Below the pieces are notes generated by a model. It ran no database searches and was not told where the DNA came from. It saw only the letters and a list, made by a program, of their open reading frames with translations. From NCBI GenBank assembly GCA_023053685.1, contig JALIGW010000005.1, forward strand, positions 47,395,242 through 47,459,241: 64,000 nt of DNA, read 5' to 3'. The stretch comes from Diadophis punctatus similis (taxonomy: Eukaryota; Chordata; Lepidosauria; Squamata; Dipsadidae). The stretch's first letter is position 1; every line of letters begins with the position of its first letter. The translations under genes were made by a program, and so were the position numbers. Below, one piece after another: positions 1 through 10,905 of this stretch.

Positions 1-690
1 CTAAACTGCTTTTGTAAAATTTCATATAAACATAACCAGTTAAAAGATGCAAACAAATTGTTTCCCAATTGCAAGGGGAAGAAGGATGGAGCTAGTTAAG
101 AAATATACATTAATTTCTGAACAAAAACATGCAATTCTGCTGCCATTGTAGTTTATAAAGCCTGCTTTCAAAATGTACACAGCACACTGCTATTCTTAAA
201 CTAGTAATAATGTAAAGTTTTTGATATTTTTGCATATTATGAAAACAATAAGAATATTGTTTTCTGCTCAAGTTCTAATCAAGGAAATACAAAGAAGAAA
301 ATTGCATCCTCATCAACACTGGCAAGGCAAGCTTTTGTATATAAATAGGGAGAAAGCCCACACTGTAATGTACAGTATTAATGATGTAACCTAGTTTAGT
401 AATGAAATGTCTGCAACAAATAATAAGCTCAGTGATCACCAAGAATCCCACAATAAATATGTTTCTCCAATTTCTTTGCTGAAGATGAAACAACCTATGT
501 TTCTTAAATACCAATAGACCAATAATGAAAAAAAAATACACAAAGGTAGCTGCTCTCGAAATACAAATCTATAGACATTAAATTAAGTACCAGGTAGTAA
601 ATATGTTAAATATAACTTTGTATAAGCTAATTACTAGCAAAGTTCTATTTTTTTAGTTTCTGGAATAAAATGACACATTAAATGATGATG
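1..690. other. Unique AT-rich DNA, nothing recognised
   Basis: The longest open frame (minus strand, 88 codons, 275-541) is hydrophobic and low in complexity and resembles no family I know. No repeat boundary or tail is visible. Confidence 0.6.
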
Positions 691-700
691 TGCCATCAAG

Positions 701-1690
701 TCATTTTTGCCTCCTAATGTCCAGATTTTCTCCATGACAATCTACAGTATCTCTAACCACAGTCATCTTCTCTTGATATATGTTTTGCATATAGGTTGAA
801 TAAATAAAGGGAGAGTACACTGCCTTGTCACAGTCCTTTGCCAATCTACAACCGGTCAATTTCATAAGGTTCTGTAGTTGGCTTCCTGACCTGTATGTAA
901 GTTTCTCATGAGGATAATGAGCTGCTCTGGGATTCTCATTTTTCTGAGCATTCACCACAGCTTGACATGATTGACACAATCAAAGACCTTTCTATAATTG
1001 ATGCACATAGTGCTTCTTTTGGGTATTCTTTGGCCTTTTCAACTACCCAGCATGCATCAACAATAATGTCTAATATTCCTTGGCCTTTTCTAAAGTCATC
1101 TCAAACATCTGGCATTTATTCTCCCATGCAGGGCTTTAATCCACATTGGATAACCCTAAGTATGATTTTGCTAGTATATGAACTTAAGGATAGTGTGCAA
1201 TAGTTTATATACTCTCTTAAGTCTCCATTTGGAATGTAGATTGACCTCTTTCAATTAGTTGGCCACTGTGCCATTCACCAGATTTGCTGGCATAGCTCGG
1301 GTAGAACCTTGATGAATTCTTCTTCTGTTGCTTGCCATTTATCAGTGAGTATTCCATCAGTTCCTGTAGCCTTTCATTTCCTGTATGGCAGCATCATCAA
1401 CTAGACAGGCCAAAGGCTTTAATCTAGTAGTATTCAGAAAGATTTTCAGCAATTTCTCAGTAGCATGTTATGTGCCACCCAACCTGAGGGTGACACCATC
1501 ATCTGGCACTATATCATCAATCATTTCATATTTTCTATCCATGAGGTTTTCTTGGTAAAAATATTACAGGAGTGGTTTACCATTGTCTTCTTCCAGAATG
1601 AATTGATACCTTTGTTATTGTCACTAAAGTGATCATTTGCCTCTAGCATCTTCCTATGTCACATACCGTACTATACTGTATGTGTGTAGT
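701..1690 (-). mobile_element. Bov-B (RTE-clade) LINE, internal ORF2 relic
   Basis: Read on the minus strand from about 1690 down to 701, the frames give a broken series of RTE reverse-transcriptase signatures in the right order: a Q-x-W-x-x-x-QWPT-x-x-KRS-like segment near 1250-1290, a PDV-x-x-x-FRKGQG-like stretch near 1090, then KVFDCVNH near 1000, which corresponds to the KAFDCVDH motif of Bov-B. Upstream (1440-1680) the reading resembles the Bov-B linker before the RT domain. The frame is broken by many stops and shifts and neither end is present, so this is an old dead fragment of about 1 kb. Bov-B matters here because SINEs at 8.7, 14.5 and 26.3 kb carry a Bov-B-like tail. Another RTE subfamily cannot be excluded by eye. 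Confidence 0.75.
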
Positions 1691-3165
1691 GAAGTTCTCA
1701 TGAAATAAACAATGGAGATAGGAGAAATGCTACATTTTGGTAACATGAAATTTGTTTCATGCAGATTTTGTTTTTTTGAAAATGTTTTAAACTGCAGCAA
1801 GAATTTCACCAATGTTCATAGCAATTTTGCTGCAAGGGGGAAAAAAGAACATCATGGAAACAATATACAGTATTCCTGCTTTCAGTATGTGAATTTTAAA
1901 TATATTTAATTTAGAAATGAAGTAAGAGTTTTGCTTGAGATAACCCTTCTCGTGGTAACTGATGAAATTGAAAGATTCAAATGTGATTGTAAATAAAGCT
2001 AGTGTAGATACCACAATGTTAACAGAATATGGCAGTCCTAAAGATATTATATGTACTCGTATAAGATTAAAGAATATGAGAGGAAGAAGAAAAAAGAACA
2101 CAGTATAATCTACAAAATCTACAAAATTATTTCATATTGCATCTAGCTGTCAATCTCTGCTGCTGATACTAAATCATAACAGGTTTTACTGTCATTTTTG
2201 GCAGCTAATATTTACTGTATAGAAAAACATTATGACTGTAGCTACAACCTAAAAGCACTGTTACACTACAAAATATGCTCCGATCTGTTAAGAAATGTTG
2301 CTCTGTCTCTCCCCCTTTTTAGAATCCTATGCTGAAGAAAGACAAAATTAGTAAGAGACTAAGAAAGGTAAGGGATGGAACTAAATGTTCCCTACTGCTA
2401 AGCCTCCTTTGCATTTCACCATGCCAGTTCAAACCAGTTCTGTTGGTAGAAGACTCTTGCTGCTGCTTTCATCACTATGGCAACCTACACCAGGAACAGG
2501 GGTGACACTTGTAGATTTTTTTTGGACATTCTTCTCCTGGGCATTGAGGTTTTAGTCTGAATCACGTTTGACAAAGATGCACGCTGTGTTCATTTGGCTG
2601 TGGTTGCTAGCAGGGTTAAGCAGTAATATCTTAAATCACTTTTCCTTTGTGTGAGCTGTTTTACTTTTCTAAAGGTGGAGTGTAAATTCAAATGTCATAT
2701 TAGTTATATTTTGGCAAACATTCGGAAGGACTGAGAAAACATCAATTAAAAATGGCAGTGTATTTCTAAAATGATCAAAAACTGGGAACAAGGCTAATTT
2801 GTCTTATTCTGGCATCTAAGCCACACCCTGGGAGACCCAGATTACATTTGCATTAGCAGTGCCTTTTTTGTGGTAACATTATGGATGGTCCTAGGTCTAT
2901 TTTTAGGAAACACCAGGGGGAAAAGCTTGTATTCTTCAAAGACTGCTGGAAACATTAAAAGCTTTTAAAATGATAAAAGAGAGGAAATGAATTACTTAGC
3001 TATCTCATAAATGTTAGTGACCAATCACTATCCCATATCTGATCTGGCAGACAAATAGTGCAGAGTTACTTGGCCAGCTCATCCCTATTGCTCTGCTGCA
3101 ATATTAACCATATACATGCTTTTGGATTTTACCCAATCATACTTGCTTTATATCAGATATAATAT
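1691..3165. other. Unique DNA, nothing recognised
   Basis: AT-rich sequence with no LINE tail, TIR or long open frame. The 104-codon minus frame at 1787-2101 is Phe/Ile-rich and matches nothing recognisable. Confidence 0.55.
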
Positions 3166-3167
3166 AA

Positions 3168-3169
3168 TA

Positions 3170-3200
<31 letters not shown>

Positions 3201-3203
3201 ATA
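3168..3203. repeat. (AAAT)n microsatellite
   Basis: About nine tetranucleotide units, followed by a short imperfect GAATA run. This could be the tail of a lost retroelement, but no element body is visible beside it. Confidence 0.9.
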
Positions 3204-4093
3204 GAATATAGAATAGAATAGAGATTTTTGAAAGCCAACGTTATAGTTCAAAATACTTGAATTTATTTTTGTATAAACTTGAATATTTATATTATCTTTT
3301 TTATATTTCTGAATAATTACAGTTATGATCATGGTATACCTAGCATGACTCATGATTTTTCCTCTAATTTTTGTAATACTGTTTAAAGCAGCTTCTTGCT
3401 AGAAATGAGAGAGTTGTAGAGTTTAATTCTGCTTTTCCTAATTAGACAAGTATCTAGTAGTCAAAATTCAGGTTATACCACCGTAGAAGTAATTATCTTT
3501 TGATTCATGGGCCTTAAGAATATTTACCATTATGATTAGAAGATATAAATAATGGAATAAAGTCCAGTGGGTCTGTAAATCAGGGCAGAGGCAGAGAGAG
3601 AAGGAGAGAGAAGGAACATAGCTAAGAATAAAAGAGATGGAAACTGAGAAGAGTTTGCCAAATATAACATTTAGTTGCAAAGATACTGCTTAGCTTAGGT
3701 TTCTTCTCTGCAGTAAGCAAAGAGGATCTTCGAGAGAGGTAGTTGGCAAGGTTTCAACCAGGCAACAATGGAGAGAGAGATTATTGCTCTCACCAGTGAA
3801 AGAAATGCCCCATTGATTGATAATAGGGGAGATCAATGCTTGAAAAGCCAAAGGGAAACATGGGCGGGATCAGATAAGGCTAGATGGAGGAGATGGGAAG
3901 ATCAAGCAAGGTATTCAGAATCTGAGAATGAAAAAAATGCTACAGATATTATCAGACCCAGATGTGACTTTTGGAGCATCTTGCCAATTAAATGGGGAAA
4001 TTTAATCTGTGTATTAAATTATGTGTCCTTCAAAAGCACTGTGTCTTTAAGATTGGTCAATCTTCAGTAAGAGCAATTTGGCAATTTGGCAAG

Positions 4094-4094
<1 letters not shown>
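3204..4094. other. Unique DNA, nothing recognised
   Basis: It contains a purine-rich patch (3590-3640 and 3720-3780) that supports a spurious 100-codon plus frame at 3768-4070. No family motif is seen. Confidence 0.5.

Positions 4095-4187
<93 letters not shown>
4095..4187. repeat. Compound (TG)n(GA)n microsatellite
   Basis: About 21 TG units (4096-4138) pass directly into about 24 GA units (4139-4187). The array abuts a minus-strand SINE whose family consensus contains a short GAGAGAG run at this point, so the GA half may have expanded from the SINE (inference). Confidence 0.95.
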
Positions 4188-4190
<3 letters not shown>

Positions 4191-4293
4191 GCAATTGGTT
4201 GGCAATCTCTGTTGAACACCCAGCTGGCTTTCATAAGGCAGGACTTGAACTCATAGTATTCTGCTTTCTAGCCTGGTGCCTTAACCACTAGAC

Positions 4294-5067
4294 CAGTGAT
4301 GGTGAACCTTTTTTGGTTCACGTGCCAAAAAGGTATGTGTGCGTGTGCTAGCGTGCACGCACGTGCCCAAACCCATTCCCTCCCCCCACACATACGCACA
4401 ACCCCCCCTGCGCTGCCCCCTGCGCATGCGCACACACACCCTACCCCCACGCATGCGCAAAGGCCTCACTGAAGCCTGGGATGGTGAAAAATGGCAAAAT
4501 GGGCAAAATGGAAGTTTAGAAAAACGCACTTCTGGTTTTTCCGTTGGGCTGTTTTTCGCACTCCGGGGCTTCAGGAAGCTTCTCTGAAGCCTCCAGAGTG
4601 TGAAAAACAGCCCAATGGCAAACCGGAAGTGCATTTTTCCAAACTTCTGGTTTGCCCGGTTTGCCGTTTTTCACACTCCGGGGCTTCAGGAAGCTTCCCT
4701 GAACCCTCCAGAGTGCAAAAAACAGCCCAACAGCAAATCAGAAGTGCGTTTTTCTGAACTTCCGGTTTGCCCATTTTGCTGTTTTTCACACTCCGGGGCT
4801 TTAGGAAGCTTCCCTGAACCCTCTGGAGTGCGAAAACAGCAAACAGGAAGTGCATTTTTCTGAACTTCCTGTTTTCCCATTGGGCCATTTTTCGCACTCC
4901 TGGGCTTCAGGAAGCTTCCCTGAAGCCTCCGGAGGGTGAAACGGCCTTCCCCAAGGCCAAAAACCAGCTGGCCAGCATGTGCATGCGCCCCTGGAGCTGA
5001 CATAGGGGCCTCTGATAGGGCTCCGTGTGCCACCTGTGGCAAGCATGCCATAGGTTCGCCATCATGG
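4294..5067. mobile_element. Non-autonomous hAT DNA transposon, 774 bp, perfect 8-bp TSD
   Basis: The element starts CAGTGATGGTGAACC and ends GGTTCGCCATCATGG, so its termini are imperfect inverted repeats. It is flanked on both sides by an identical 8-bp duplication, CACTAGAC (4286-4293 and 5068-5075), the hallmark of hAT insertion. The central TA of the duplication fits the nnnTAnnn preference reported for the Buster branch of hAT. Removing the element and one duplication restores the host SINE head without a gap. There is no transposase frame; the interior is an array of palindromes (separate entry) plus CpG/GC-rich arms with CATGCGCA motifs. Confidence 0.9.
4540..4950. repeat. Four tandem hairpin units inside the hAT element
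   Basis: A unit of about 105-117 bp recurs four times. Each unit holds a palindrome with arms reading roughly GGCTGTTTTTCGCACTCCGG and its complement, centred on AGGAAGCTTC, for example 4546-4613. The spacers are themselves inverted repeats of the form CAAACCGGAAGT...ACTTCTGGTTTG. The copies differ by scattered substitutions. Confidence 0.85.
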
Positions 5068-5087
5068 CACTAGACCAAACTGGAAGT

Positions 5088-5818
5088 CCCAAAAGTTGTC
5101 AGAGGTGGCCTCAGCACCAATATGGGAAAGAAACAGATTTGTGATTCTTTAAATTTGGGAGCCTGAACTTGTGGTCCAGCCCAGGGTAATGTACAGCTCC
5201 CAGATTTTGGCTGTGGTTCCAAGAATCTTCCTGAACTTCTCACTGGAATAAAAAATTTAATGCAGTATAAGTGAAAATTATTAAATGCATGACAAATAAT
5301 GTCAATTGCAATTAAGGTTGAATAGAAGTGCTTCATGATCCTCCTCTGAAATAGGTTTATTTTTTCCAGACCCTCTCAAAATGTTTTTGGTTCAGAGGGT
5401 TTACTTTTGGAAACCGCAGGATTTCTCTTGGAATGGTAGTGTCTGGGAGGCTATTCCCTCGTGGTCCAGAGGGAAAAGAAATATTCTGGAGTTCTCAGGA
5501 ACATTTAGTTTCCAATCATCAAATGTTACACATCCCTAAATGAATGTATCTTTTGTGGGTTCCTGTTCACTTCTTTATCCTGATTCTACATTACTATTGA
5601 CAGTTGGTTGTTTCATAACTCAAGCATATTCCTCTGACAACAATTCTGTATGTTTAAATACAGGCTATGGAAGACTGACTGCTTGCAAGGAGAACATTAA
5701 GGAAAACATGAAGACATGCAAGTGTACTCCATAGACTCTGATTATTACAAAATCAATCTCCCCATCTATCTGCAAACTTATGTACTTACCTTCCTGCCTA
5801 CCAATTTGGGGAAGGATA
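5088..5818. other. Unique DNA, nothing recognised
   Basis: Mixed-composition sequence without repeat ends. The short open frames (88 and 64 codons) have no recognisable motif. Confidence 0.5.
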
Positions 5819-5826
5819 TTCTAGAG

Positions 5827-6012
5827 CAGCAGCCTCTAAGCTTTTGGGCACCAGGGACCAGTTCTGTGGAGAGGTTTTTCTGTGGACCGGAGAGGGTGTG
5901 GTTTTGTGCGCTGCCTGCATTCCGCAGATGGAGCTTTGCTTGTTCGGATGGCCCAGTTTCTGGCATGCCGCGGACTGGTGCCGGTCCACAGACCGGGGCT
6001 TGGGGACCCCTG
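5827..6012. mobile_element. hAT MITE, 186 bp, perfect 8-bp TSD
   Basis: The right end GCTTGGGGACCCCTG and left end CAGCAGCCTCTAAGC form a degraded terminal inverted repeat of the CAGGGGTCCCCAAGC class. TTCTAGAG flanks both sides exactly (5819-5826, 6013-6020). The interior contains repeated GGACCGG/CCGGTCC words typical of this MITE class. It is non-coding; the short frames across it are shadows. Confidence 0.88.
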
Positions 6013-6237
6013 TTCTAGAGGGCTAGTGTTCTTGGTTCACAAGTAAAGAAAAAAAGGAACTGAATCATTATTTCATTGAATGGACACATAGCAAACTTAT
6101 AGATCTGTCTAAAATATTTTGGATGAGTAATTTTGATTTATTTTTTCCCCCTTGTAGTCAACAGCAGTAGCAATAACAGACTGAGACCATCTTCATTAAT
6201 ACAGTAAGTACTCAATTTTTCAGGATCTTACAAATGT

Positions 6238-6575
6238 TCAAGTTTTTATTATTTATTATTTATTATTAGGTTCTTCTATGCCGCCCTACTCCCTAAGGAC
6301 TCAGGGCGGCGTACAACATTTTAAAAGAACACTAAACAATAAACATTCATTTAAAAACAATTTTGAAACATTAAAAAAGTTAAAAAGTTAAAAGACGTTC
6401 AACAACATACATACTGGGGGAGATCTCGGATAAAAACTAGTCTCAAACCCCTGCCTGCAGGAAGAGCCATGTCTTGACGGCTTTCTGGAAGGCCAGCAGG
6501 GTGGGGATGATTCGGATCTCTGGGGGAAGTTGGTTCCAGAGCACGGGGCCCCCCACAGAGAAGGCCCCCACAGAG
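6238..6575 (-). mobile_element. L2-type LINE, 3-prime end of ORF2 plus tail
   Basis: On the minus strand a frame (6443-6628) encodes LWNQLPPEIRIIPTLLAF followed by KTWLFLQAG, the usual C-terminus of L2-type ORF2. About 150 bp of AT-rich 3-prime UTR follow, then a terminal stem GCCGCCCT...AGGGCGGC (6279-6311) and an (AAT)n-rich tail at 6243-6268. It is truncated at its 5-prime side. Related copies lie at 14.7, 46.8 and 51.9 kb. Confidence 0.82.
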
Positions 6576-7402
6576 AAAGTTACTGTTTTTGCAAAGAATC
6601 TTGCAATATTACAGTAAGTCTGACACAAAACGATGTGTCAGCTAGATAGTTTAATCATGTTAAAATTAAAAACATTTAAACATTAACCCTGGTATCCACA
6701 AAACAAGATACACAAGTGCTGTTGGTGCTCTTTTGAAAACGAGACTCTTTCATCAAAATTGAATTGTCCAGAGGATGTTACCCATTCCTGAATTCTGCTG
6801 GGTTTGTGAAAACACCATTAAAAAACACCAATCTAATTGTCTTCATTAATGAGCAAGCATATTTTGCACTTGCCCAATTGATCACTTTTAGCTGCTTAAA
6901 GTAGGTGTGGTTAATCTAACCAGGAAATTACTAGGACAATAAAGTATATTGTTATATCTGCTGCTGAATTTTGAATTTTATGACTTGTAACAAACTAGAG
7001 CTAGTAACTGCTTTTGGATCTGATAACCACTAAACACTATTTGAAAAATGCTAGCTTAATATTGTGTACTTATGCATTTGTGAGTATTTTAATCATAAGA
7101 TTCAATATACTTCTATATAACATTGTTTCTACTCCACAATACTTTTCACATAGAGTTGTTGTATCTGTTATTCCTCCCCATTTCCTTCCTTCTCTTGGAG
7201 CCTAGGAGTATGATCTATTCTATTTTCAAATTGAGAAGACAATCGATTGGGCTATGAAATGGAATGGAGAAATGCTAATTATCCATTGGTACTTTAATTT
7301 GGAAAAAATAACACCTAGTTAAGACTGAATCTGTATGAAAACTTTCTAACAAGCAGAACATTCAACATAATCAAATTATCGTGATAATGGCAATGACAGA
7401 AG
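6576..7402. other. Unique AT-rich DNA, nothing recognised
   Basis: No tail, TIR or conserved frame is seen. Short frames (61-63 codons) are uninformative. Confidence 0.5.
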
Positions 7403-8130
7403 ATTTATTTTTATTTTTATTTATTTGTTTGTCAAACATGTACAAGATAGCAGGTATATGTATAAACATAAACATATACAAAGTAAGTACAGATAAATAA
7501 GAACAGTAAGACAGGAATGGTAGGCACAATGGTGCGCTTATGCACGCCCCTTACTTACATCTTAGGAATGGGGTGAGGTTGACAGTTGACAGTCTAAGGT
7601 TAAAGTTTTGGGGGTTTGGGGATGAAACCACAGAGTCAGGTAGTACATTCCAGGCATTGATCACTCTGTTGCTGAAGTCGTATTTTCTGCAATCGAGTTT
7701 GGAGCGGTTTACATTAAGTTTATATCTATTGTGTGCTCGTGTATTGTTGCGGTTGAAGCTGAAGTAGTCATTGACAGGTAGGACATTGCAGATAATTTTA
7801 TGAACTACGCTTAGGTCATACCAAAGGCGCCGTAGTTCTAAATTGTCTAAGCCCAAAATTTCAAGTCTGGTGGTATAAGGTATTTTGTTGCAAGCAGAAG
7901 TGTGGAGGACTCTTCTCGTCAAATATTTCTGGACTCTCTCAATTGTATTAATGTCTGATATGAAGTGCGGGTTCCAGACAGGTGAACTGTATTCGAGAAG
8001 TGGTCTAGCGAATGCTTTGTATGCTCTGGTTAGCAGTGTAATGTTGTCAGAGAAGAAGCTATGCAAGATTAGGTTAACAACTCTTAGTGCCATTTTGGCA
8101 ATGTTGTTACAGTGGGCTCTGGCACATGAA
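7403..8130 (-). mobile_element. L3-like (CR1/jockey-type) LINE, 3-prime ORF2 end and tail
   Basis: A minus-strand frame of 180 codons (7551-8093) covers the end of ORF2 after the RT palm: AYKAFARPLLEYSSPVWNP (thumb-region signature), later IERVQKYLTRRVLH, and near the C-terminus NRVINAWNVLPDSV. The 3-prime UTR carries a short GTGC-loop-GCAC hairpin (about 7530-7552), shared with copies at 53.0 and 62.4 kb, and ends in an (AAAT)n-like tail at 7406-7430. The open frame over 180 codons suggests a fairly young copy, truncated at the 5-prime end as usual for target-primed reverse transcription. The exact clade (L3, Rex or other jockey-group member) is uncertain. Confidence 0.82.
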
Positions 8131-8734
8131 AAGATTTATCATAGTAAGAGAAAAATCCTCATAAAGGTAATGAACAAGAGGCTTTCCCAGTGCCACCTCC
8201 AGGGCGTATGGCTTCCCAAGGCCATATTGACTGATGACATAACTTCCCACCAATACAAAGATTTGCATTTTTAGAATGACTCAGAAGGAGGGTCCCCACT
8301 GATCCTCTAGGTTTTGGCATCCTAGGCCGCCTTTAACCTAAAGCTCGCTTTCTTGTGTCTCCAGATAATAGAACTAAAGCATCAGCCTAGAGCCTAGAGC
8401 CTTGTTTGTCAAGATATGTGCATTAAAATGTGAGTCAATGCTCTTCTACTCACAGTATATCATTTGGCCTTGCTACTACTGAAGTTAAAGGTTAGGGGAT
8501 TGCATATTCATATGATTAAACTCATGGAAACTACTTTTTTGCCCTCTGAAATTCTTCATTTTGGCTCCAGTAGGCTTTATTTCCGAAAGCATATTACTAT
8601 TTTAAAACTGTGTTTTTGAAATTATGATGGGAGTCAGTGTTGGTAGCTAAGCAAAGTTTTGTAAATAGAATGCCACATATAAATGATTTTCAACATTAAC
8701 ATTTCATCATTGATATTTCAGTCATTTACTTACT
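8131..8734. other. Unique DNA, nothing recognised
   Basis: Moderate GC, no repeat ends. A plus frame that enters from the LINE antisense ends at 8274 and is a shadow. Confidence 0.5.
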
Positions 8735-8965
8735 TTCTCCCGATAACACCATGAGTTCTAACCCTGCCTTATGCATGAAGCCAACTGAGTGACCTTGGGC
8801 CAGTCAATTTCTCTTCAGCCTTACAAAGGAGGCAATGGCAAACCACTTCTGGAAAACCTTGCCAAGAAAACGGCAGGCTCTTGTCCAGACAGTCTTCTAG
8901 AATCGGACATGACTGAACACAAGAATGACTGACTGAATGACTGATTGACTGAGTGAGTGTGTATG
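8735..8965 (+). mobile_element. tRNA-derived SINE with Bov-B-like tail
   Basis: The B-box-like GAGTTCTAACCCTGCC (8753-8768) is followed by the family body GTGACCTTGGGCCAGTCA, then GGAGGCAATGGCAAACCACT, CTTGCCAAGAAAACGGCAGG and a terminal TCGGACATGACTGAACAC, which resembles the 3-prime end of Bov-B. The copy ends in ACTGACTGA repeats. The 5-prime A-box portion is degraded. This is the Sauria SINE architecture: tRNA head, unrelated middle, Bov-B tail. Confidence 0.82.
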
Positions 8966-9257
8966 TGTGCATAGTGCGTATTCTTTATATTAATAGCTTA
9001 TACTTAAAGACAGTTGGTATTTCTCTCGGGCTTGCTGACGCATGCATTGTGAAGTGTATGTTTTGCAGGATATTTTCAAATTAGCAAATCATTCAGTCTC
9101 TCCAAATATTATTACTAAGCAGAAGGCAAACAATGTGACCAGCCTCGAATAGCTTCTAATAATAGAGATGATACATCTTCTAACATCAGAATGGTAATAT
9201 TTGGGTAGATGGTGCAGTAAATTTTATATGCTATAATAGACAAATGACATGCCTGGG

Positions 9258-9332
9258 TTCGTTCATTCATTCATTCATTCATTCATTCATTCATTCATTC
9301 ATTCATTCATTCATTCATTCATTCATTCATTC
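9258..9332. repeat. (ATTC)n microsatellite
   Basis: About 18 uninterrupted ATTC units in otherwise unique sequence. Confidence 0.95.
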
Positions 9333-10458
9333 TACAAGGCTAAATGGTCAAGTCTTCTCCTATTATTGACAGTATCCCAAAGTAATATTTAACAGATATT
9401 ATTTATACAATGAATCTTACTATTTAAGGACCAGAACATTTCTTTTCTGAAAGGCTTCCATTACAAAGAAATAAGTTGCATAAATCCTCTTCCATTAGAG
9501 TTATATCTTCTCCATATTTTCTTTCTTTCTTGCCTCTCAAAAGATTTTCTTTATAGCCTTTGCAAAATAGACAGACAGATAATTGACAGACAGCCAATTT
9601 CTCTCTCTCCAGGCTTTTATCTAGGGTCAATTACAGTGTAATAAGCCACTATTGTACCATGGATCCATTTAAAACCAGTGGAAAGGTGCCATAGGGGAGT
9701 CTCTGTTTGTCTCATGGAGTGCTAAGACCGGGAAGAGCCATTTTGTCTTGAGGAGAAATACTGGAAGAATGACGAAAACTCTGCGGTCTCGGAGAACGTT
9801 CTTTCTTAATCGGACTAGGCTTGTCATGCAGGTCACCGTCACTTTCATCCAATTCTTCCTGTCAAAGATTCCACTTGTATTCAACATGCATGTGCGGATT
9901 TAGTTTCCCCACTTTGGCGTGGGAAAGCAAATCTTTACACTAGATAGCTTTCAGTCTCTTCGCCATCTCCAGGGCAGTTTCCCCAGCTTGATTTACTATA
10001 TGCAAAGTTGGCTTCCCCTTCAAAACCAACTTCAAACACTCTGGTTTTATATATAATGTAGAACTGTATTCCCCAATTCTGTTTGCTTATCCAGATTTCC
10101 ATAGTTCTGATTTTTCCAAAATTCAACGATCGCATATCTACAAACTAAATGGATACTGAGTTGTACACTTTCCTATTAATTAGCAAAAAGTGAGAAATGC
10201 TCTTTGTATTTGGAAATCAGCAGTGATAGGAACAATTGTGGATCAATTAAAATGCTTCTGCTGATTTTGAGAATGAAAAGGGTAGATGGTGGATTAATAT
10301 CATCAGTCCCACTTAAGTAAAAAATACTTCTGAATAAGCACCTTTAGTACACATGTAAGAGTTTTGCTAAGGTATATGTAGAAAAATCTGTAAATCTCTG
10401 TATATCGGGACATAGTGTATACACTAAATGAAAGGAAACTATCTCAAGATAATGATAA
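9333..10458. other. Unique DNA, nothing recognised
   Basis: Three short minus frames (66-72 codons) lie here but show no domain signature or repeat ends. Confidence 0.5.
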
Positions 10459-10905
10459 ATACGGGTAGTCCTTGGTTTACAAGGGCAGTTGGGATCAGGA
10501 CTGCCATTGCTAAAAGTTGTGGTTGTAAACCATGATGTAATGTGACTGCATCACTTAGTGATGGCCACCCTGGCCATTTCTGTTGCTGTTGTAACCCAAG
10601 AATGTGCAAATTGTTAAGCAGCAAGAAGCCAGGTAAAGAATGCAGGATTGCCTTGGGAAGGGGGAGGCTCTGGGAGGCCTAGTAGAGGCCACACACAGGT
10701 TGGGAGGTGCTGTGGGCAGAAGAAAAAGCATTGGCAATTTACCAGACAACCAACATACTAGACAAGTTAACAAGCTGACCTTGCAATTGAACTGGCTTGT
10801 GGAAAGCCAGCAAAGAAGATAGCAAATGGTGACCACATGACCACACCTAGATCATGATCATGTGACTATGATGTGTCACAACAGTCGGAACTTATGTTCC
10901 ATCAC
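10459..10905. mobile_element. Probable DNA-transposon relic, one terminus visible
   Basis: The left edge, TACGGGTAGTCCTTGGTTTA, looks like the terminus of a transposon family whose ends read TAC(A/G)GGTAGTCCTCGACTTA. The interior includes repeated CATGTGACC/GATCATGTGAC words and TTGTAAACCATG, as in that family. The partner terminus is not found, so the copy is truncated on the right. Superfamily not assigned; call based on remembered similarity. Confidence 0.5.

Larger units (their letters stand above)
4213..5087 (-). mobile_element. tRNA-derived SINE (Sauria-type head), split by a hAT element
   Basis: The minus-strand reading from 5087 gives the family start CCAGTTTG at 5080-5087, then (after removing 4294-5075) GTCTAGTGGTTAAGGCACC, an A-box-like tRNA head, followed by GAGTTCAAGTCCTGCC, a B-box-like segment, and the AAAGCCAGCTGG segment shared with the copies at 14.5 and 25.4 kb. 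The tail is missing, replaced by or merged into the GA microsatellite. The SINE is inert here and serves as the target of the hAT insertion. Confidence 0.8.

Noticed and set aside
4268..5092. Cluster of ten overlapping frames on both strands
   Set aside because: They cover the palindromic repeat array of the hAT element. The repeated peptides on both strands reflect the palindromes, not a protein.
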